Of a DNA stretch of 24,828 nt, positions 1-9,148 are shown one piece after another. The stretch lies in contig JALQZL010000010.1 in assembly GCA_023258355.1 (NCBI GenBank), forward strand, positions 1 to 24,828, given 5' to 3'. How positions within the stretch are numbered: position 1 is the stretch's first letter; each line of letters starts with the position of its first letter. The position numbers were made by a program, and so were the translations under genes. The notes under the pieces are model-generated. The model was given only the letters and a program-made list of their open reading frames with translations, was not told the DNA's origin and ran no database searches. The DNA comes from Wenzhouxiangellaceae bacterium. GTDB taxonomy: Bacteria > Pseudomonadota > Gammaproteobacteria > Xanthomonadales > Wenzhouxiangellaceae.

Positions 1-790
1 TCAAAAGAACGAAGCCACCAATCGCAAGAATCACCCCCGTCAGGTATTTCGCAAAGACCGTCATCTGCGCTACCAAGGGTGTCTTTTGGCGCCGGACCTC
101 TGACACCATCCCCGCTATCTGACCAATCTGCGTCGACTTCCCAGTGGCTGTGACCACACCGATGCCATCACCCTGAGTGACAAAGCTTCCAGAAAACGCC
201 ATACATGTTTGCTCAGCCAGTGAGGCTTCCCTGCTCAGTGGTGTTGTGTTTTTTTCAACGGGTAATGATTCGCCAGTCAGGACCGCTTCATCAACAGATA
301 ACCCGTGAGAACAGATGAGTCGTACATCGGCAGGGACACGATCTCCAGATACCAGCTCAATCACATCCCCTGGGACAAGGCCGATGGCCTCTTGGCTCAC
401 CAAGTGACCATCGCGATAGACGCGCGCCTCATTCTTCAATAAACCTAAGATCTGTTGCAAGGCCGCATCTGCTTTGCCTTCTTGGATAAACCCCAGAGCA
501 GCATTCACAAGGACAACAGCCAAAATCACAGCCGCATCAGTGATATGACCGAGTAGCAAACAAAGCGCGCTGGCAATGAGCAAGACATAGATAAGGAGAT
601 GATGAAATTGTCGAGCCAATCGCTTGATAGGGCCTGCCTGTTTGACTACCGGCATGGCATTGGGCCCGTACTTTGTCAAACGATCTACGGCTTGTTGTTG
701 CGTGAGCCCATTCTCAGAGACATTTAGCTTGTCGAGTGCGGCTTGTGCACTCAAGGTATGCCATTGGGTTTTGTTGTCATCAGCCATCAT
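1..790 (-). CDS. P-type cation-transporting ATPase, N-terminal part (cut by window edge)
   Basis: Reading the minus strand from 790 to base 1 gives an open frame of about 263 residues with no stop, so the gene continues beyond the left edge. It begins with a cation-ATPase N-terminal domain (about residues 8-60), followed by two hydrophobic segments (about 66-81 and 85-102). An actuator domain then carries the family signature LTGES at 171-175, plus GDVIELVSGDRVPAD at about 141-155. The phosphorylated Asp (DKTGT) and the ATP-binding domains lie outside the window. The domain order suggests the P2 group (Ca2+/Mg2+ or Na+/K+-type pumps), but the ion cannot be told. Two tandem ATG codons (790 and 787) are possible starts; a GGGGG run lies about 12 bases upstream. 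It starts just after the preceding gene ends at 812 and is probably unrelated to glycan synthesis. Confidence 0.93.
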   Translation of the reverse strand, partial: MMADDNKTQWHTLSAQAALDKLNVSENGLTQQQAVDRLTKYGPNAMPVVKQAGPIKRLARQFHHLLIYVLLIASALCLLLGHITDAAVILAVVLVNAALGFIQEGKADAALQQILGLLKNEARVYRDGHLVSQEAIGLVPGDVIELVSGDRVPADVRLICSHGLSVDEAVLTGESLPVEKNTTPLSREASLAEQTCMAFSGSFVTQGDGIGVVTATGKSTQIGQIAGMVSEVRRQKTPLVAQMTVFAKYLTGVILAIGGFVLL

Positions 791-811
791 GGCCACTGCG
801 AACCCCCACGT

Positions 812-2026
812 TTACTGATTGTTCTCGATGCTAGAGAGGATCATAATCGCCCAAAACCCCTGATGACTCATCAGTGCCCTGCCCTCAAATGAAAATGCAC
901 CAGAGACTTCGCTGACCCTGACTTTAGGATTGGCTGTGAAGTCGTTGGTCAATGGCTGGATTTGGATATCCCAGGGATCAACGATCAAGACCAAATCTCC
1001 TGCTTCAAGCCGTCTCGTCCATCGTGACGACCAACGCTGGGGTGTAATGGCGCGGACACCCCACTTGGCCATGTGATAACGCAATCGAAGGGCCTCGTAC
1101 TCATAGCCCAAGGAAAAGACACGATTGAACTCGTCACGACGGTGTGTGGTTGTGAGTTGTTGGGCAAAGGCGTGAATCGCTTGGTCGCCCTCATCGAGAG
1201 GCCATGGTGCGGTGTGATCTCCTGTTAGAAACTCAATAGCCTGAGCACTCCTACCCATTAACTCAGATTGCCACCGAATATCGAGTGATACCCACACCAC
1301 TAATACGCCGACCACCACAGCCAGACGCCAGTCCCCTCCTCGCCTGGCCTGCCACACACCAAGCACCAAAAACAAACCAGTGGCCCAAAACAATGCCAAC
1401 GACATCAATGACAATTGAAGGCCGAATGGCTGTTGATAGTTGTAATTGATATCAGTATGTTGCCACGGTCTTGGGTCAAAGATTCGTTTCCATAACATGC
1501 CTTGTAAGCCCAGAAAATCTGGATAGACGGGATGAATCTCAACCGAGTGGATAGACCAGGGACGCTCAAATACTTGCTGCTGAATAGCCAGAAAATAAAT
1601 GAATTGATCCCCATCTGATTCACTATTGAGACGCGCTTCGGCGCGAGAAGCGTCAACCTGTATCAAAGGCTCACGGCCACTGATGATAAATTGGGGCTGT
1701 GTTGACCAGATGAGATCGGCACCAATGTCATCTTGATCGGATGTAAAAAGCACCACAGAGCCAACAGCTTCGACAGGTAAGGGTGTGGGCATGTTCAGCA
1801 GCACAACCACTTCTCTGTCTCGGCCCGTGCCCTGAATCCGAAGACGCTCTTCACCCTGCACCACCTGACCACGTGCGACCCGCCAATTAGAGGAATCTGC
1901 TGTGACAGTGATTGGTGAAAGTAAACCACGATATTGCGCGTCGCTGAGCACCCAGAGACTCCACGCCAGCCAACAGCCGATGGTGGTCAATAGGCATATA
2001 CCCAACCATTGAAGGCGCCTAGTCAT
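812..2026 (-). CDS. Membrane protein of unknown function, partner of GT-C-like protein
   Basis: A 404-residue protein of no family I recognise. It has one N-terminal membrane segment (about residues 8-28), a long soluble part of beta-rich character (about 30-200), two more membrane segments (about 208-227 and 235-250), and a C-terminal soluble part to the end. This suggests an inner-membrane protein with a large periplasmic domain. Its ATG overlaps the stop of the upstream multi-pass membrane gene (ATGA, 2023-2026), which implies translational coupling and a shared function. A GGGGAG ribosome-binding site sits 5 bases before the ATG. By context it may support transfer or assembly of a surface sugar, but that is inference only. 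Confidence 0.8.
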   Translation of the reverse strand: MTRRLQWLGICLLTTIGCWLAWSLWVLSDAQYRGLLSPITVTADSSNWRVARGQVVQGEERLRIQGTGRDREVVVLLNMPTPLPVEAVGSVVLFTSDQDDIGADLIWSTQPQFIISGREPLIQVDASRAEARLNSESDGDQFIYFLAIQQQVFERPWSIHSVEIHPVYPDFLGLQGMLWKRIFDPRPWQHTDINYNYQQPFGLQLSLMSLALFWATGLFLVLGVWQARRGGDWRLAVVVGVLVVWVSLDIRWQSELMGRSAQAIEFLTGDHTAPWPLDEGDQAIHAFAQQLTTTHRRDEFNRVFSLGYEYEALRLRYHMAKWGVRAITPQRWSSRWTRRLEAGDLVLIVDPWDIQIQPLTNDFTANPKVRVSEVSGAFSFEGRALMSHQGFWAIMILSSIENNQ

Positions 2027-3423
2027 ACAACTCCCCTGTATTGTCGCCAGCCATGCGCCACCATCACGACAAAGATCACCATCGGTAGGGAAAAATGAAT
2101 CACAACGCGGCTAAAGAGCGAACCAGAGCCTAACCACACGTTACCGCCAGACAAGGGCAAAACCCCGACGATAATGACGAGCCCAAAGGCAACCAAAGCC
2201 AGAAAACCAACGAAATGATGGACATGCCGGTATGCCCAAGGCAAGGCCAAAAGGCACAAAAAAACAGCATAAAACAAAAGATGCCAATCATAGAAGACAA
2301 AGGTATGCCGCCAAACACCCCAAAGTCCCGTCATTAGGTCGGACACTGCAAACTCAAGTCGACCCCCTGTCACCCAATGAATCCAATCCAGATCGAATAT
2401 GACATAGCCGATCACCCCGATCACAAGCCATGGCAAGGTGAGAAAAAGCCATGCTCTGATGGATGGGCGATAGTGGTGGACCAAGGCAGCGAAAACAATG
2501 CCCACGTCCCAATAGATACCTTCAATTTTGATCAGTGGAAGAAGAATTAACCCCGTCATGATGCCGAGCCAATGCCATGGCTTGGACTCAACGGACATTA
2601 ATAAGAAGATGACACTGATTAGCCCTAACACCGCAGATAGCCATAAGTCAGCATAGCCATGGAGTGCTGTGTGAGCATTAATAATGGGTAAAGACCACCA
2701 CAGGTAGACGGCAATCACAGCAACCAGGGTCGGCATACGAAGTTGACGTAGCAAGCCAAAGAGGAGACAACCAATAGCAGTGGCCGCCCAGAGCCAAGCC
2801 AAGCCAGGTGCTTGTCCAGTCCACTCTGTGACATGACCACTCAACCAAAGCATCATGCTGGGGACCACTTTGGGATAGTCGGTCAGCGTGAAGCTAACCC
2901 AAGCCGTTGAGTCAGCAGTCAATGTCTCCTTAGGCGCCAAGAAGGGGATAAATTGACCGGTCTCGAACCAAACACGGGCCTCGTAACCCCAAACCAACCA
3001 GGCATCCCAGGGAAATAGTCGCGGTGCCACGACATCAGGCAACAAGCTGAGAAAGCGAACGGCGATAAGCGCACAGAAGCATCCGATCAGCCCTTTGCCC
3101 AATGCCCCAATAGAAGATGCTGATGATGCCGAAAAGCCCGAAGAAGTCAGCGAAATAGCGCTTGGCGGAAGTCTCGTCGTATAAATAATCAAGGCCAATG
3201 ACACCGAAATCATGATGATTTCGGGTAACCAGTGAGCTGTGGGGCCGAAGACAATCAACACCATCCACATGCCCACCCCAGCCAATAGCGGACCGAGCAC
3301 CCCACCCATGCCCATGATTAAGGCCAAAGCACCAGGGCCAGTGACTACTTTGAAGCGCCACAACACGGCCATGATAGACACGCTCACTAGGCTCAATTTA
3401 AAGACTGCAACGGCTAGGTTCAT
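2023..3423 (-). CDS. Multi-pass membrane protein, candidate GT-C glycosyltransferase
   Basis: A 466-residue protein with about 12 hydrophobic segments spread over its whole length. A loop after the fourth segment (about residues 128-165) contains PWDAWLVW at 138-145, and a later stretch has DYPKVVP at 182-188. An acidic residue in an early extracytoplasmic loop plus a following Tyr-Pro motif is the layout of GT-C enzymes, which use polyprenyl-phosphate sugars as donors (ArnT/PMT-like). The match is by architecture only, so polymerase-like or other membrane proteins stay possible. The gene overlaps the downstream 404-aa gene by 4 bases. It is divergent from the GT4 gene, with only 34 bases between the two starts. 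No strong Shine-Dalgarno is visible before the ATG at 3423. Confidence 0.75.
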   Translation of the reverse strand: MNLAVAVFKLSLVSVSIMAVLWRFKVVTGPGALALIMGMGGVLGPLLAGVGMWMVLIVFGPTAHWLPEIIMISVSLALIIYTTRLPPSAISLTSSGFSASSASSIGALGKGLIGCFCALIAVRFLSLLPDVVAPRLFPWDAWLVWGYEARVWFETGQFIPFLAPKETLTADSTAWVSFTLTDYPKVVPSMMLWLSGHVTEWTGQAPGLAWLWAATAIGCLLFGLLRQLRMPTLVAVIAVYLWWSLPIINAHTALHGYADLWLSAVLGLISVIFLLMSVESKPWHWLGIMTGLILLPLIKIEGIYWDVGIVFAALVHHYRPSIRAWLFLTLPWLVIGVIGYVIFDLDWIHWVTGGRLEFAVSDLMTGLWGVWRHTFVFYDWHLLFYAVFLCLLALPWAYRHVHHFVGFLALVAFGLVIIVGVLPLSGGNVWLGSGSLFSRVVIHFSLPMVIFVVMVAHGWRQYRGVV

Positions 3424-3457
3424 GAAAGCCCATAACTCATCAAGAAAATAAAGGATA

Positions 3458-4642
3458 ATGGATTCTGTGGCAGACAGCGTCCTTCACATTGGAAAATACT
3501 TTTATCCCAGCCATGGTGGGATTGAGCAGTTTCTCTATGATTTAAGCCAAGCGTGCGATCAAATAGGCATTGCGCAGGGCATCTTAGTGCATGCAGCTAC
3601 CTCACAACCGGTCGGTCGTCAGGATCTGCCCATGGCGCCTTTTTTGGCGTATTGTCATCGCGTTAGGCAACTTGGCACGCTGGGCTATGCGCCCATCAGC
3701 CCCGGTTTTGGGGCGGCACTCAATCAGGCACTGGCCACTTTCAAGCCTGATGTTCTGCACTTCCACCTACCTAATCCATCTGCATTTTGGGCGCTATTCA
3801 ATCGCAAAGCGCAGCAACTTCCTTGGGTTATTCACTGGCATGCAGACGCCTACAGCCCTGATTTCGAGCCCTTGGTGAAATTTTTGTATTCGGGCTACCG
3901 CGTACTGGAACAACGTTTGCTCAGTCGGGCAGACTGTGTGGTGGTGACCTCACCACCCTATCTTGAGACCAGTCAGGCGCTTAGAAGGTTTCAAGACAAG
4001 TGTCACGTCATTCCGCTTGGACTTCCCGATCATCGGATAGCCCACACAGCGCAAGGCATCCGATCAGGTGCTTGGCCCAGCGATTCCAACAATCTGAGCG
4101 GTAATCCATTAAGGCTCCTTGCGGTTGGACGCCTGACTCAATACAAGGGTTTTGATTGTCTGATTGAGGCGATGACTGCCACTGATGCTGAATTAATTAT
4201 CGTTGGCGAAGGTGAAAAGCACAGCGAGCTTATCCAACTTATCAAAAATAAATCCTTGGAAAATCGTGTCCGACTCTTAAGTGGGGTCGATGATCGCTCA
4301 AGAAATCAGTTGCTGAGCGAGTGCGACCTGATCTGTTTGCCGTCACTGAATCGAGCAGAGGCTTTCGGCATCAGTGTGTTAGAGGCTATGGCTGTGGGCA
4401 AGCCTGCGCTTGTCTCGAATATTGAAGGGTCCGGTTTGCCTTGGCTAGTACAAGATAATGTGACTGGATGGCACTGCCCTCCAGGCGATAGCCAAGCGAT
4501 TGCTCGGAAAGTGGCACAATTGAGCGCAGACCGTGAGTGCGTCAAGCAATTCGGGCAAGCAGCAAAAGATAGGTATCAGCAGTATTTCGAGATTACTCAG
4601 GTCGGCTCAAAGATCGTTGAGCTTTACCAAACGCTTAGCTGA
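3458..4642 (+). CDS. Glycosyltransferase family 4
   Basis: A 394-residue GT-B-fold glycosyltransferase and the only clear plus-strand gene here. The N-terminal Rossmann domain has the nucleotide-sugar glycosyltransferase start PSHGGIEQFL (about 17-26). The C-terminal domain has VGRLTQYKGFDCLIEA (223-238) and the E-x7-E pair EAFGISVLE (301-309), which binds the donor in GT4 retaining enzymes. It probably adds a sugar from a nucleotide donor to a lipid-linked glycan on the cytoplasmic face; donor and acceptor are unknown. The start is uncertain. The ATG at 3458 has AAGGA only 2 bases upstream, whereas the in-frame GTG at 3467 is 11 bases from it. The gene converges on the DUF2304 gene, leaving 33 bases between them. 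Confidence 0.95.
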   Translation: MDSVADSVLHIGKYFYPSHGGIEQFLYDLSQACDQIGIAQGILVHAATSQPVGRQDLPMAPFLAYCHRVRQLGTLGYAPISPGFGAALNQALATFKPDVLHFHLPNPSAFWALFNRKAQQLPWVIHWHADAYSPDFEPLVKFLYSGYRVLEQRLLSRADCVVVTSPPYLETSQALRRFQDKCHVIPLGLPDHRIAHTAQGIRSGAWPSDSNNLSGNPLRLLAVGRLTQYKGFDCLIEAMTATDAELIIVGEGEKHSELIQLIKNKSLENRVRLLSGVDDRSRNQLLSECDLICLPSLNRAEAFGISVLEAMAVGKPALVSNIEGSGLPWLVQDNVTGWHCPPGDSQAIARKVAQLSADRECVKQFGQAAKDRYQQYFEITQVGSKIVELYQTLS

Positions 4643-4675
4643 TCTGACCGCTTGTTTTTGGCATTTCATCAGTGC

Positions 4676-5035
4676 CTACTCATTGTCGACGTGAGTGTGA
4701 CCTTCTTCCTTTAATTGGGCTTCCAGCATCGACACCTTCTGAGCCAAAAGCAACAGTCGACGACGGTCGTGTGATCGATCAATGTCTGATAACAACAATT
4801 TAATCACCAGAATCAAAATCGCAGACATGAAAAGTAGCGAGGGTGGATAGCTGATGCCAACTGCTTTGGCACCCAAATCGACAAGCTCAGGGAAAAGAGC
4901 CAAAACCACAATCATCAATGCAATACCCAGCCACCAAACTGAGTGCATCACCACCAAACGATCTCGTCGGATTAATAGGAAGATCATCAGTGCCACGAAA
5001 AGGCCTAACCCGACTAAAAATCCGCTAATACTCAT
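4676..5035 (-). CDS. DUF2304 family small membrane protein
   Basis: A 119-residue protein with three hydrophobic segments (about 5-22, 31-50 and 64-84) and a charged C-terminal tail (about 85-119) that could form a short coiled coil. The size, the LLIRRDRL turn after the first segment and the SYPPSLLF stretch (about 63-70) fit the DUF2304 family. Those proteins are commonly encoded directly beside dolichol-phosphate-sugar-synthase-like GT2 enzymes, as here: its ATG lies 2 bases after the stop of the GT2 gene. It is probably a membrane partner or anchor of that enzyme. The biochemical role of the family is not established. Confidence 0.88.
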   Translation of the reverse strand: MSISGFLVGLGLFVALMIFLLIRRDRLVVMHSVWWLGIALMIVVLALFPELVDLGAKAVGISYPPSLLFMSAILILVIKLLLSDIDRSHDRRRLLLLAQKVSMLEAQLKEEGHTHVDNE

Positions 5036-5037
5036 TG

Positions 5038-5772
5038 TTATTGATCCTTCTGTAGTAGGGCATCAGATGCATATTGACGCCGAGACACACTTAACAATGC
5101 AGAGTAGGTCAAATAATAGAGCACGGTCGACCACGATTTAAAGATCCGCGACTGGCCATGGGCTCGGGATTGCATTTCAACCGGCAATTCTTCGAGCTTC
5201 AGACGACTTTGGGACAATCTCAACAAAATGCCGATATCCTGATATTCAATCAGCGTACAGCTTGGATCAGCCACAACCGCCATCGCTTTTGCATCATAGA
5301 CACGAAAGCCTGATGTCATGTCAGCTAAATCGAGGCCACTTAACCAACGAAGCACCCGCCATGCCAGCTGCCTGCGTCGATTACCCCGCTCAATGCATGA
5401 TCCGATAACCACATTGGGCTGATCATCTTCTCTGTTCAACACACTGATGAGCCTTGGAATATCCTCGGGGCTGTGCTGACCATCGGCATCCATGGTGATC
5501 GCTACTTGATAGCCCTTTTCCAGCGCTGCACGCAGACCAGTCTGCATGGCAAACCATGCGCCTGCATGAAATGGCAAGCGCAACACCTGTGCACCTGCAC
5601 GCGCAGCTTCTTCAGAGGTCGTATCAGTAGAATGGTCGTCAACGACGATCACCGCCAAGTGTTGTCTCTTTAGCTCAGTGACTAACTTCGCAATACTGAG
5701 TGACTCATTACGCGCGGGAATGACAACAACAGTTCGCTCACTGCATGCATTTTGCTTAGCTTTCAAGACCAT
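5038..5772 (-). CDS. GT2 glycosyltransferase, polyprenyl-phosphate sugar synthase-like
   Basis: A 244-residue GT-A enzyme of the dolichol/polyprenyl-phosphate mannose or glucose synthase group. The donor-binding motif VVDDHSTD is at 43-50, the metal-binding MDADGQH at 94-100, and a DMTSGFR motif at 151-157. There is no long C-terminal membrane domain, so membrane contact would come from the acceptor lipid and from the downstream DUF2304 protein. It probably moves a hexose from a nucleotide donor to undecaprenyl phosphate. The lipid-linked sugar could then serve a GT-C enzyme, such as the candidate at 2023-3423. The gene is read after a 112-base gap and may have its own promoter (see 5819-5824). 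Sugar identity cannot be read from the sequence. Confidence 0.93.
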   Translation of the reverse strand: MVLKAKQNACSERTVVVIPARNESLSIAKLVTELKRQHLAVIVVDDHSTDTTSEEAARAGAQVLRLPFHAGAWFAMQTGLRAALEKGYQVAITMDADGQHSPEDIPRLISVLNREDDQPNVVIGSCIERGNRRRQLAWRVLRWLSGLDLADMTSGFRVYDAKAMAVVADPSCTLIEYQDIGILLRLSQSRLKLEELPVEMQSRAHGQSRIFKSWSTVLYYLTYSALLSVSRRQYASDALLQKDQ

Positions 5773-5818
5773 TGCCTGAGATCACAGTCTAATTGACCAA
5801 GTCGATTGAGGACTGCGC

Positions 5819-5824
5819 ATATTA
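5819..5824 (-). promoter_or_regulatory. Possible -10 element for the GT2-DUF2304 pair
   Basis: In the 112-base gap 5773-5884 the minus strand reads TGCTAATAT, an extended -10 element (TG-N-TAATAT), about 46 bases before the ATG at 5772. The hexamer 17 bases further upstream (TAGCTG) is a poor -35, so the call rests on the extended -10 alone. I saw nothing else clear in this gap. Confidence 0.3.
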
Positions 5825-5884
5825 GCACAACACCGATTTATCAGCTAAGTGGCCTGGGTGCTGTGCGCCTACAGTTGACACGGG

Positions 5885-7627
5885 CTATTGCGAATGCACC
5901 CGTGGGGTGATTTCTCCCAGCAGCGAAAAAGCCTCATTGAGTTGGTCATCGTGAATCAACCGCTCTAGCTCAGCCAAGTAAACCGTTAACTCAAGCTGCT
6001 GAACGGTCAACCCGCTCGACTGACCTAGCATCTGATCCAAATCGGCAATCCAGTCCTGGGCAGCCCCGTATGTTGTCAGATCATCTGGCTGCAACTCTGC
6101 GCCCAATAGGTCCAATTTAATGTGACTCCACTGGACACAGATCGGGATGCCCTCGAACGACATATGTAGCCCGGAAGCCCAACCCTTGTTGATGAGTATT
6201 TTCGGCACATCCTCAATAATTTGCCGGGCCACTGGCAAGCATTCTATAAAACTGCCGAGCGCATGCGCTCTTGGGGTGTCTCGTTCACAAGCCAAGCTCA
6301 ATCGCTCGAATGAAATGTTGTCCAGCTTATCAAGCAACGTAGGATCACTGCGTGCAAACTTTGCCAGATCGCTGTGTGTCAAGTTATACGCCCACCAGCT
6401 TAGGCGGAGGGATCTCAGAGTGGCTTTTCGACCAGATAATCGCTCATCCGAGAGTTTCGGAACCTGTGTGATCAAAAACCCTCGACCGAGTGCCGTTCCA
6501 TTACCTACCATCTTGGGAACATAACTCGGGTGATCCCGTCCAAGTGAGCGGTGTAAGAGAACCTCTCGGGACAACCGCTTATCTTGCGAGCGGCTATAAA
6601 TAGCCAGACGGAGCAACTGATTGGGATTGCCTGGAGAGACTGAGTGATAAATCACCATAGCGTTTTGACTGTCATCTTGCCAATCCCATTTAAGGCTCTC
6701 CACAGGCAAGCCAGATTGTTGCCCAATTTCCCTGAACAGTGCCTCCCTATTTGACATTAATAGCTGTTGATCAAAAGTCGACTCAAGAGCAGTCTGATGA
6801 CTAAAATAAACTTTGCTGGGATAGACGAGCGCCTCAATTTGGTTTTGTTTCTGCATCAGATAAACTGCATCCTGAATGCCCACGATTAAGCGCTGCAAAA
6901 CTTGGCGAGTGAGGATGAAAAGAATCAATCCAATGATGAAATTCATCTCCGGATCAAGTAGTAGTAACCCAACCAGAACACCCAGTGCCACATAAACATT
7001 AACGGCAGACAGGGCGCGCATCACACGGACTCTGTTTTGGGAAAAATGCTCCCGTATTTGAATATACTCTGGGCCCCTGTGTCTATTCCAATAACGGGCC
7101 AAAAATAAAGACTCAATCACAATCACGATCATCAGCGCAATCACGAGTCGCCACTCAACGATAACGCCCGCAACCACCCCAACAGAGACTAAAATCAACG
7201 TCCCCCATGTTTGTACAATACGTTCAAAGACACTCTTGGAAAAGCTATCTTCAGAATCAAAAATCGCCGCTTTCTGGCCACGTTGCCGTATGGCTTCTCC
7301 ACCTTTTTGGCTGAGACCTGTCACCAGTCGGTCAGACAGCACATGAGTGACAAGAAACACCAAAGCCCCTATCCCCAGATAGAGAATCATTGAGTCTCGG
7401 CTCATCTCTGGGACAATGGCAGCTAAGTAACGTGGAACCCGATCGCTGCCTAATAAAATGATAATTTTCAATGGCAGCATAAATGCCAAGATCATGGTCA
7501 ACTGGCTGATAACCACCATTGGAACCGCAGCCACAAAATGAATCGGGGCACAGACAAGTACCTGACGAGTGATTCTCATCAAAAACTTCGCATAATTTTG
7601 GATCAGTGAATAGAAACTGTCTGTCAT
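5885..7627 (-). CDS. ABC-exporter-like membrane domain fused to a kinase-like domain without catalytic motifs
   Basis: A 580-residue protein. Residues 25-255 hold about six hydrophobic segments with the spacing of an ABC exporter transmembrane domain. No ATPase domain follows: there is no Walker A, LSGGQ or Walker B sequence. Instead, residues 320-530 resemble the aminoglycoside-phosphotransferase/kinase fold. EVLLHRSLGRDHPSYVPKM (355-373) and GRGFLITQVP (381-390) look like the N-lobe, and ICVQWSHIKLDLLGAEL (496-512) aligns by eye with the metal-binding strand of that fold. There the usual Asp is Gln, and the usual HGDLHxxN loop is absent, so phosphotransfer seems unlikely. A possible AGGCGG ribosome-binding site lies 5 bases before the ATG. 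It may be a membrane regulator or scaffold for glycan assembly; this is inference. Confidence 0.72.
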   Translation of the reverse strand: MTDSFYSLIQNYAKFLMRITRQVLVCAPIHFVAAVPMVVISQLTMILAFMLPLKIIILLGSDRVPRYLAAIVPEMSRDSMILYLGIGALVFLVTHVLSDRLVTGLSQKGGEAIRQRGQKAAIFDSEDSFSKSVFERIVQTWGTLILVSVGVVAGVIVEWRLVIALMIVIVIESLFLARYWNRHRGPEYIQIREHFSQNRVRVMRALSAVNVYVALGVLVGLLLLDPEMNFIIGLILFILTRQVLQRLIVGIQDAVYLMQKQNQIEALVYPSKVYFSHQTALESTFDQQLLMSNREALFREIGQQSGLPVESLKWDWQDDSQNAMVIYHSVSPGNPNQLLRLAIYSRSQDKRLSREVLLHRSLGRDHPSYVPKMVGNGTALGRGFLITQVPKLSDERLSGRKATLRSLRLSWWAYNLTHSDLAKFARSDPTLLDKLDNISFERLSLACERDTPRAHALGSFIECLPVARQIIEDVPKILINKGWASGLHMSFEGIPICVQWSHIKLDLLGAELQPDDLTTYGAAQDWIADLDQMLGQSSGLTVQQLELTVYLAELERLIHDDQLNEAFSLLGEITPRVHSQ

Positions 7628-7693
7628 GAACCCGCCTATGATCTCGTCACTGTATTTTAAGTGTTTGTCACACTGGGAGTAAGAGAATCTCAG

Positions 7694-9136
7694 TTAGGCG
7701 TTGACTTGCATCGCTTCTGAGATGGGGAAAGGCCTGACTTTAGGCGCCTGGGGTAAGTACAAGTCATCAATCGAGTTAGCTTTTTTGTGCCATTCTCTAG
7801 CGCTCTGCAGATAGTCGAATCGGAGCCCTCTGAGCGAGGTCAGCACATGAGTCTCTTCTTGTGATGTCAAAGAGCTCGGATGGGCTCGCCCGAAGGCCAA
7901 GGGGGTGCTAGGTAACACTGTCGCCAGTGAGCGCCTGCCAAAACCCGCCATGATCCGCTCTACGTATTCCACATCACCGTTACATCTCACCTCATCCCAA
8001 AACCCTAGGCGCTCATAAACGCATCGGCGCACCATGAGAGAAGAGGTGTTTTTGTGAATCCAGGATGACCAATGTGATGGCCGCTCCCATCCACCAAACT
8101 GCAATTCATTACTCAGCCTGGCCCAAGATGAAAAACAGCCGAAAAGCGCTGGGTTTTCCATTAAAAACTCAACTTGTTTCTCTATTTTTTGAGGGTGAGA
8201 CCAGTCATCAGCATCATGTGTGGTAATGAGATCACCCTGACATTGAGCGAGAGCGATATTTTTACTGGCAAATGGCCCTTTGACCGTGGCATTCCGACAC
8301 AGTGCAATCCGAGCATCTTCTTTAATGAACTGCTCAACACGCTCAGCTGTTTGGTCAGATGAGGCATCGTCAATCACGATAATTTCTATATTCTGATAGC
8401 TTTGGGTCATCAAAGAATGGATCGCTAGCTGTATGGTCGACTGTGCGTTATGCGCAGGGATCAAGATGCTAACAAGTGGCCCTTGGCTCGCATCGGTATT
8501 GCAGTGAGACAGGCCATCAAAAGAGAGAGAAGCCAACTCAATGGGCGCCAAACCATACCTTGCCAACAACGCATTGATGGAGATGCTCCATGCCTCTGGA
8601 GATATCGCTGCATTTGCGCTTAGTAAACTGAGTTCGGGCACATCTACATGGCCAAAAATCTTAAATTCGTCAGCAGAGAGTTCTCCCAATTTCCAACAAG
8701 CTTGCAGCCAAAGAACAGCTGGCTGGTACCCAAAAGGTTTCTGATGCGAGACAGACAGCCCGTTGGCGTGAGCCAACAAACCACTGCCGTCTAATGCGCT
8801 CTTGACTTTTCCCCACTGACCCAAATAGGCATGCCGCCGAGCAAACAACCAACCCAGATAACCAATCTCATGACGGCTAACTTTTGATCTTACTTGCTCA
8901 AAGTCAGCAACATAGTTGGCAAAGAGATCATCATCGAACCATTGATCAATGTCTCTTTGGCTCATAAGGCGCCCTTCACTGATGCCGAACTGCACAAAAT
9001 GCTGCCATGGGGTTAGGCGACTTCCCAGCACGTCATCATATTGAGCGCGATACCAATCCGCATCAAAAAAGTAACTTTCCTCGGAGGAGAAAAATGACTT
9101 AGTCTTGGCAATCATTGAATTGAAGAGATAGTTCAT
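7694..9136 (-). CDS. GT2 glycosyltransferase with N-terminal extension
   Basis: A 480-residue protein. The catalytic GT-A domain begins near residue 220 (LVSILIPAHNAQSTI) and carries DDASSD (256-261) and HDADDWSHP (307-315) for donor and metal binding. The N-terminal 200 residues are not part of the usual fold. They contain a module at 24-56 (FDADWYRAQYDDV, then HFVQFGISEGR) of the type repeated in many large polysaccharide glycosyltransferases and in the RgpF-like neighbour at 11514. The rest of the extension (about 80-200) looks alpha-helical and is not recognised. The gene follows the 471-aa gene by 12 bases and is probably the last of that operon. Sugar and linkage are unknown. Confidence 0.9.
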   Translation of the reverse strand: MNYLFNSMIAKTKSFFSSEESYFFDADWYRAQYDDVLGSRLTPWQHFVQFGISEGRLMSQRDIDQWFDDDLFANYVADFEQVRSKVSRHEIGYLGWLFARRHAYLGQWGKVKSALDGSGLLAHANGLSVSHQKPFGYQPAVLWLQACWKLGELSADEFKIFGHVDVPELSLLSANAAISPEAWSISINALLARYGLAPIELASLSFDGLSHCNTDASQGPLVSILIPAHNAQSTIQLAIHSLMTQSYQNIEIIVIDDASSDQTAERVEQFIKEDARIALCRNATVKGPFASKNIALAQCQGDLITTHDADDWSHPQKIEKQVEFLMENPALFGCFSSWARLSNELQFGGWERPSHWSSWIHKNTSSLMVRRCVYERLGFWDEVRCNGDVEYVERIMAGFGRRSLATVLPSTPLAFGRAHPSSLTSQEETHVLTSLRGLRFDYLQSAREWHKKANSIDDLYLPQAPKVRPFPISEAMQVNA

Positions 9137-9148
9137 TTATTGACCCAA

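Noticed and set aside
7660..7674. AGTGT/ACACT inverted repeat between two minus-strand genes
   Set aside because: Five-base arms without a T run; too short to call a terminator or operator.
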